NCBI GenBank assembly: GCA_001766905.1
Contig: MEKI01000056.1
Location: 20,611-70,404, forward strand
Source: Acidobacteria bacterium RBG_13_68_16
GTDB taxonomy: Bacteria > Acidobacteriota > Thermoanaerobaculia > Thermoanaerobaculales > Thermoanaerobaculaceae
Direction: 5' to 3'
DNA length: 49,794 nt
How positions within the stretch are numbered: the stretch's first letter is position 1; the number at the start of each line of letters is the position of its first letter. A program made the position numbers and the translations under genes. Under the pieces are notes generated by a model. It did not search any database, had not been told where the DNA came from, and worked only from the letters and a program-made list of their open reading frames with translations. This document shows, piece by piece, positions 44,489 through 49,794 of this stretch.

Positions 44489-45163
44489 TCAGTCCTCGAG
44501 CTTCTCGAGATCGAGATCGACCTCGGCGTACTCCTCCTCGGCCCCCGGACGAACGACGATCTTGACCCAGGTTGTCCGGTAGTCCTGCAGGCTCAGCTTG
44601 ACGTAGTACGTACCCGCTTTGCCGAAGAGGTACTTCTTGCCACCGCCGGCGTCGTCCCACTCGTCGGCCGTTCCGATCGTCGTGCCGTTGACCGTGACCA
44701 GCGTTTCCTCGGGGTCCACGCCGAAGATCGCGCCCTCACGGCACTCGTACGCCATCTGGATCGGCGGCGTGGGGGTGGGCGGTGGCGCCGCGGCGACCGC
44801 GATCGGGGGCGCGATGGCGGGGGGTGCGGCGACGACGGTGGGTGCCGCGGTGGGCGTGACGCGCGGCTGGTCGAGTGCGGCGGGCATCGTCGGAGGCTGC
44901 TGCGCCGCCGCCAGCGCCGGCGTGGGTGCCGCCGACCCGGAGAGGACCTCGCCCGCCGGCGGGTTGTCGCGCACCAGCAGGAGCACCAGGACCAGGGCCA
45001 GCACTCCTCCGCCCAGGATGGCCAGCGGCACGACCGGGAGCCCGCGCCCCTTTACGGCACTCGTCGGCCCGGCGGGTGCCGGCGTGGGCACGGCCTGACC
45101 GCAGCGCGTGCAGACCTTGGCGTTCGGTTCCAGGGTGTTTCCGCAGTTGGGGCAGAGAATCAT
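44489..45163 (-). CDS. Zinc-ribbon, single-TM protein with C-terminal PEGA-like domain
   Basis: MILCPNCGNTLEPNAKVCTRCGQ; TM LAILGGGVLALVLVLLLV; C-terminal domain homologous to that of the adjacent kinase. Confidence 0.8.
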   Translation of the reverse strand: MILCPNCGNTLEPNAKVCTRCGQAVPTPAPAGPTSAVKGRGLPVVPLAILGGGVLALVLVLLLVRDNPPAGEVLSGSAAPTPALAAAQQPPTMPAALDQPRVTPTAAPTVVAAPPAIAPPIAVAAAPPPTPTPPIQMAYECREGAIFGVDPEETLVTVNGTTIGTADEWDDAGGGKKYLFGKAGTYYVKLSLQDYRTTWVKIVVRPGAEEEYAEVDLDLEKLED

Positions 45164-45236
45164 GCTCAAGGGTGCCTCCACCGGGCCCGTCGGGACGACC
45201 CGGCGATCGTCTGCTCGTCCGCGCGGACCCCTCGCG

Positions 45237-46748
45237 TCACATTTGATAGAGCGTCGTGTCCACGTCCACGATCTCGTCGTTGGCTGCCGGATCCACGACG
45301 ACCTCGATCCAAGTCGTGCGGTAGCCCGGAAGCGCAAGCTTCACGCGGTGCTTTCCGGGCCGCGAAAAGACGTACGTCTGGCCGCCGCCCTTGCCGTCCC
45401 AGTCGTCGGCCTTGCCGATCTCCTTCCCGTCCACACTCACGATGGTTTCCTCGGGCGAGACGTTGAACTCGGCGCCACGCTGGCAGTAGAAGATGGCGGC
45501 CACCGCCGGCACAGGCGACTCCAGCGGAGGTGGTGCCACGAGCCGCTGAACGGCCGTTCGAGGTATGGTCGATGGCACCGTCGGTTCGACCGCCTGGTGG
45601 GGCGTGAACGTCGCGCGCGGAGCGGGTGCGGCACTTCCGGCGGCCACCGTCGGGACAACCGCCGCACCGAGGAGCGCAACGGGGCGGCTCGCCTCGGGGC
45701 CGGGCCCGGCAGGCCCGCGGCGACCCATGTGGCGGACCGCAATCACCGCGGCCAGCGCCAGCAACCCCACGCCGACCGCGATCATCACGGGTCCGACTGG
45801 CAAATTCGCCGGGCGTGCCGTCGGCGGTGCCGGCTCGGCCGTGGGCGGCGTCGCCGGGGACGGCGGCACCGGGAGCTTCATCGTCGGGCCGGTGACCTCG
45901 ATACTCGAGACCGGAAGCCGCGCCGCCAGAGCCCGCGCGCCGACGACGAACGTCGCCGCGTCCGGGACGCGCGCGTCGAGGGGCTTCGAAAGGCACCGGC
46001 GGAGGAACACCGCCACATCCTCGCCGAGCGCCCGTGAGATCTGCGGATCGGCGAGCGGGTCGTCGTGCAGGATCTGGTAGATGAGTGTCGTGACGGTGTC
46101 CGCCGGGAAGGGCTTGCGGCGCAGGAGCAGCTCGTAGAGCACTACGCCCAGGGAGAAGAGGTCCGCGCGGCCGTCCAGGACCTCGCCCCGGATCTGCTCG
46201 GGTGCCATATAGGCCGGGCTGCCGATGACGGTGCCGGTTCGGGTCAGGTCGGTCTGCTCCCCGATCGCCTTGGCCACCCCGAAGTCGGCCACCTTCACCC
46301 GCCCGCCGCGGGTCAACATGATGTTGCTCGGCTTCACGTCCCGGTGAACCACCCCGAGCGCGTGAGCGGCGCCGAGCGCGTCGGCCGTCTGGGCCACGAT
46401 CTCGAGGGCCTCCGGAGCCGAGGGGAACCGGCGCCGCGCCAGCCGGTCGCCCAGGGATTCCCCGTCCACCAGCTCCATCACCAGGTAGAGGGAGTTCCCC
46501 TCCCGCCCGGCGTCGTGCACCGTGACAACGCCCGGGTGGCTGATCCGCGCAGCCACTCGTGCCTCGCGCAGGAAGCGCGCCTCGAGCTCCTCACCGGAGA
46601 GTGGCACGACGCTGGTACGGGCCGCGATCACCTTGATGGCAACGGGCCGTTCGAGCGCGGGGTCTATGGCACGGAAGACGACGCCCATCGCACCCCGTCC
46701 GATCTCACCGGTGATCGTGTAGCGACCGATGGAGGCGGGGTGGGTCAA
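45237..46748 (-). CDS. Ser/Thr protein kinase (Hanks type), TM segment, C-terminal PEGA-like domain
   Basis: IGRGAMGVVFRA, VAIKV, HRDVKPSNIML, VADFGVAK, YMAPEQ; TTG start 46748 overlaps the upstream TGA. Confidence 0.92.
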   Translation of the reverse strand: MTHPASIGRYTITGEIGRGAMGVVFRAIDPALERPVAIKVIAARTSVVPLSGEELEARFLREARVAARISHPGVVTVHDAGREGNSLYLVMELVDGESLGDRLARRRFPSAPEALEIVAQTADALGAAHALGVVHRDVKPSNIMLTRGGRVKVADFGVAKAIGEQTDLTRTGTVIGSPAYMAPEQIRGEVLDGRADLFSLGVVLYELLLRRKPFPADTVTTLIYQILHDDPLADPQISRALGEDVAVFLRRCLSKPLDARVPDAATFVVGARALAARLPVSSIEVTGPTMKLPVPPSPATPPTAEPAPPTARPANLPVGPVMIAVGVGLLALAAVIAVRHMGRRGPAGPGPEASRPVALLGAAVVPTVAAGSAAPAPRATFTPHQAVEPTVPSTIPRTAVQRLVAPPPLESPVPAVAAIFYCQRGAEFNVSPEETIVSVDGKEIGKADDWDGKGGGQTYVFSRPGKHRVKLALPGYRTTWIEVVVDPAANDEIVDVDTTLYQM

Positions 46749-47134
46749 CGCGCTTCCCCGTCCGGAGGTCCGGCGTCCGAATCCTCGGGCAGCTCGTCCT
46801 CGCCGGCCTCGGCGCGTGCGAGCACCTCGTTCGCCCGGTCGGCGTGCTCCGGCGGGACCAGCAGCAGGACCTCGGCCTCGTCCACCTGGGGGAACGGGTT
46901 GAGAACGACGTGTTTGTCGACGACCTCGGCCGGGATCCCCTGCTCCAGCAGCAGCCCCTGGGCGAGGCGTGCCTCCTCGACGGTGGTGTATCCGGCGACC
47001 TCGACCCACTCAGGCCCGGGCTGTGCGGGCCGCCCGGGACTCGGCGGCGGTGCGCTGACAAGCGCGACACCACACTCGGAGCAGCGGGTGAACCCTTCCC
47101 GGTACTCCACGCCACACTGGGGACACCACGGCAC
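46745..47134 (-). CDS. Zinc-ribbon / DUF2007-like protein
   Basis: MPWCPQCGVEYREGFTRCSECGVALV; EEARLAQGLLLEQGIPAEVVD and AEVLLLVPPEHADRANEVL resemble the DUF2007 signal-transducing family. Confidence 0.75.
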   Translation of the reverse strand: MPWCPQCGVEYREGFTRCSECGVALVSAPPPSPGRPAQPGPEWVEVAGYTTVEEARLAQGLLLEQGIPAEVVDKHVVLNPFPQVDEAEVLLLVPPEHADRANEVLARAEAGEDELPEDSDAGPPDGEAR

Positions 47135-47158
47135 GGTCCACCCCCCGGTGCCCGAGGG

Positions 47159-47479
47159 CTAGAACTCGAACACGTCGCCGTCCAGAACATCGGAAAGCTG
47201 GCGCATGACACCGGCGCTGACGGCCGCCGAGGCTCCCGCGATGATCGCCGCACCCTTGGAGCGGCCGATCAGGAAACCGAGTGCGGCTGCAACGCCTACC
47301 GACAGCATCGGGTGCCGACGCACCAGATCACGCCAGTCGATCTCGTCCGGAATGACCTTGTCCAGGAGGAAGTCGGCGTTGAGGCGCTTGCGCGGCTGGT
47401 CCGGTTCTTCATCCTCCTGCATTTCGTAGGGCTCTCCCTGCTCGTGCTCGTCCTCGGCGCGCGGTTTTTCGTCTTCCAT
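47159..47479 (-). CDS. Small acidic hypothetical membrane-associated protein
   Basis: 106-aa ORF with acidic N-terminus and hydrophobic HPMLSVGVAAALGFLIGRSKGAAIIAGASAAVSAG. Confidence 0.6.
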   Translation of the reverse strand: MEDEKPRAEDEHEQGEPYEMQEDEEPDQPRKRLNADFLLDKVIPDEIDWRDLVRRHPMLSVGVAAALGFLIGRSKGAAIIAGASAAVSAGVMRQLSDVLDGDVFEF

Positions 47480-47482
47480 GCG

Positions 47483-47980
47483 TCATGGCTCCCGGCGGCG
47501 CACCAGAAAGCCCAGGGCAAAACCGACGCCGATGGCGATCAGGATCGATTTCCCGGGGTTGCGCCGGATGTAGTCGACGACGTCGTCACGAACTTCCTTG
47601 ACGTCCACCTCCTGCACCTTGGCCTTGACCTTGGCATAGCCCTTCTTGGCCTCGGTGTAGAGCTTGTCGAACTGCACCTTTGCCTTGTCGTAGCCCTCCT
47701 CCACGACCTCGCGTGAGCGGCCGTAAAGCTGCCCCATCGTCTCTCGGGTGGATTCGAGCGCAGCGCGGGCTTCCGTCAAGTACCCTCTGGCCTTGCCATA
47801 GGCCTCCTCCGAGCGAGCTTTGGCCTTGCCGTAGCCTTCCCCGAGGGCCTCCTTGGCCTTCGCCATCGAGCCTTCCGCGCGGGCAATGGACTCCTTCGCT
47901 CCCTTCAGCACGTCGTGCACCGCACCCTCCAGTTGATCGATCTTGTCTTCGACTCCCGAGGTCTTCTTCGTGGGTGTCAT
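47483..47980 (-). CDS. DUF883/YtxH-like helical protein with C-terminal TM anchor
   Basis: Helical repeat GYGKAKARSEEAYGKARGYLTEAR; C-terminal IRRNPGKSILIAIGVGFALGFLVRRREP; start ATG 47980. Confidence 0.75.
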   Translation of the reverse strand: MTPTKKTSGVEDKIDQLEGAVHDVLKGAKESIARAEGSMAKAKEALGEGYGKAKARSEEAYGKARGYLTEARAALESTRETMGQLYGRSREVVEEGYDKAKVQFDKLYTEAKKGYAKVKAKVQEVDVKEVRDDVVDYIRRNPGKSILIAIGVGFALGFLVRRREP

Positions 47981-48114
47981 GGGCACCTCCCGGTCATCCC
48001 GTGATCGCCACGATTCTACGCTCCGACCGGGGGACGCGCAAGGAACCTGCTCGCAAGGAAATGGGGCTCTGCCCTTGAAGCACCCGGGGCGACCGGGTAT
48101 CGTTAGAGACCCCA

Positions 48115-49506
48115 ATGATCTCGCTCACCTTTCTCGGTGCCGCCGGAACCGTCACCGGCTCGCGTTACCTCGTGGAGGTCCACGGGGCGCGACTGCTGAT
48201 CGACGCCGGGCTATTCCAGGGGAAGAAGGAGCTTCGCCTACGAAACTGGGCGGACTTCCCTGTGTCTCCGGACTCGCTATCCGCCGTGATCCTCACCCAC
48301 GCCCACATCGACCACACGGGTTTTCTCCCCCGCCTGGTGCGCGGGGGGTTCCGAGGCCCGACGTACGTGACTCCCCCCACGAGGCGCCTCCTCCACACGG
48401 TGCTCCCCGATGCCGCCAAACTGCAGGAGGAAGAGGCTCGATTCGCAAACAAGGTTGGATCCACCAAACACGCGCCCGCGTTACCGCTGTTCACCGTGCA
48501 AGACGCGCAAGAGGCCCTCGGCTCCTTGCAGGCGCTCCCGTTCGGGCAGCGCGCCACGGTGCAGCAGGGAATCGAGTTCCGGTACCACAGACAGGGGCAT
48601 ATCCTTGGTGCAGCAGCCGTGGAGCTCCGTATCAAGGTTGCGGCCGGCGAGCACACGACGCTTTACTTCTCCGGGGACGTGGGCCGGTACGACGTCCCGA
48701 TCCTGAAAGCGCCCGAGCCCTATCCGGGCTCCACGTACCTGGTGGTCGAGTCGACCTATGGCGGCTCCCTCCATGACCCCGGCGACCCGCGCGACCAGCT
48801 GGCCGAGGTCATCACGGAGGCCGTGCGGCGCAAGGGCGTCATCCTCATTCCGGCCTTCGCAATCGATCGCACTCAGGAGGTTCTTTACTTTCTGCGAGAG
48901 CTCATCGAAGACGGGACGCTTGACCCGCTGCCGATCTTTCTCGATTCCCCGATGGCCCGCGAGGCCACCGAGGCGTACCGCTCGTGTGCGCTCGAGCACG
49001 ACGCCGAGATGCGGGAACTCGTCCGTGAGGGAATCGAACCCCTCGTGCCGACCAACCTCGTGACCGTCGGGAGGGTGGACGAGTCCAAACGCCTGAACAA
49101 GCTCGGCGGGCCGGCACTCATCGTTTCGGCCTCCGGCATGGCCACGGGCGGGCGCATCCTGCACCACCTCCGTCACCGCCTGCCGGACCCGAGCACGACC
49201 GTCGTGTTCGTCGGTTACCAGGCGGACGGAACACGGGGACGCAGGATCCTCGATGGTGAGAGCGAGGTGAAGATCTTCGGCGAAATGGTGCCGGTGCGGG
49301 CACAGGTGCGCAGCATCCCGTCGCTGTCGGCGCACGCCGACGCGGACGAGCTGACGATCTGGGCCGGTCAGGCGGAATCCGCCCCGAGAACGGTGTTCGT
49401 CACGCATGGGGAGCCCGAGGCGTCTCGGGCGCTGGCCGAGCGGTTCGGAACGCGTTTCGGTTGGAGGTGCGTGATACCCACTTTGGAGGAGACGGTTACG
49501 CTGTGA
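48115..49506 (+). CDS. Beta-CASP metallo-beta-lactamase-fold RNase-like protein
   Basis: LTFLGAAGTVTGSRYLVEV, LTHAHIDHTGFLPRLV, GHILGAAAVEL, ESTYGGSLHD, ASGMATGGRILHHL, SLSAHADADEL. Confidence 0.93.
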   Translation: MISLTFLGAAGTVTGSRYLVEVHGARLLIDAGLFQGKKELRLRNWADFPVSPDSLSAVILTHAHIDHTGFLPRLVRGGFRGPTYVTPPTRRLLHTVLPDAAKLQEEEARFANKVGSTKHAPALPLFTVQDAQEALGSLQALPFGQRATVQQGIEFRYHRQGHILGAAAVELRIKVAAGEHTTLYFSGDVGRYDVPILKAPEPYPGSTYLVVESTYGGSLHDPGDPRDQLAEVITEAVRRKGVILIPAFAIDRTQEVLYFLRELIEDGTLDPLPIFLDSPMAREATEAYRSCALEHDAEMRELVREGIEPLVPTNLVTVGRVDESKRLNKLGGPALIVSASGMATGGRILHHLRHRLPDPSTTVVFVGYQADGTRGRRILDGESEVKIFGEMVPVRAQVRSIPSLSAHADADELTIWAGQAESAPRTVFVTHGEPEASRALAERFGTRFGWRCVIPTLEETVTL

Positions 49507-49794
49507 GGAAGGTCCTCCGCGTGCTGGCCCGCTTCCTCGGCGAGCTGATACGCGCTCAGCATCGGGACCAGCTCCTCTTGCGAGCCGGCGCGCTCGCGTA
49601 TACGACCCTGCTGTCCCTCGTTCCGTTGCTCACCGTTGTCCTCGTCACGGTGAGCCGGGTGCAGCCCGACCGGGTTGCCGTGGTCGTGCAGGCCATTGCC
49701 ACCGTCCTGCCGTTCTCGCCTGCGCGCGTCCAGGCCACACTGGCTGCGTTCGCCGAGCGGACCGCCGCCCTCGGCTGGATCGCCGTTGCGATCT
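49503..49794 (+). CDS. YihY/BrkB family membrane protein, 3' truncated by window edge
   Basis: GTG start 49503 overlapping stop (GTGA); translation VRKVLRVLARFLGELIRAQHRDQLLLRAGALAYTTLLSLVPLLTVVLVTV. Confidence 0.85.
   Translation, partial: MRKVLRVLARFLGELIRAQHRDQLLLRAGALAYTTLLSLVPLLTVVLVTVSRVQPDRVAVVVQAIATVLPFSPARVQATLAAFAERTAALGWIAVAI

Noticed and set aside
1-49794. CRISPR array, prophage, transposase or toxin-antitoxin locus.
   Set aside because: No regularly spaced direct repeats, phage structural genes, DDE/HUH/serine recombinase motifs or TA pairs were recognised on either strand.

Overview
High-GC (~68-70% by eye) bacterial chromosomal window, densely coded. It looks like one contiguous housekeeping-plus-envelope region rather than a phage or plasmid. 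Left to right: 5'-truncated guaB; a surface-glycan island of about 12 kb (three multi-pass membrane proteins, Wzm/Wzt-type ABC exporter, GT4/GT2 glycosyltransferases, methyltransferases); fused ftcD; an unusual ~0.8 kb non-coding block; etfA-etfB-fabF-acpP-murB; a very large STAND/TPR-like sigma-54 regulator translationally coupled to aroA; AmrS-type radical SAM; smc; O-antigen-ligase-like TPR protein; EamA transporter; an orphan ORF with repeat-flanked borders; predicted outer-membrane/lipoproteins; aroF-S55 peptidase-beta-propeller-coaD; a Ser/Thr kinase cluster; beta-CASP MBL protein; truncated YihY/BrkB. No rRNA, tRNA, CRISPR array, transposase or integrase was recognised. The signals I consider least explained are: (1) a head-to-head pair of ~230 bp diverged repeats, each starting at a hairpin/T-tract, at 15.80-16.35 kb, with a probable third copy at 21.0-21.2 kb; (2) an orphan PD-(D/E)XK-like ORF (34.08-35.0 kb) bordered by 75-bp imperfect inverted repeats, plus a 24-nt motif that starts at the stop codon of three neighbouring genes; (3) the architecture of the 1296-aa sigma-54 activator. 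Taxonomy is not determinable from the window. All family calls come from reading motifs, without database searches; repeat alignments were done by eye.
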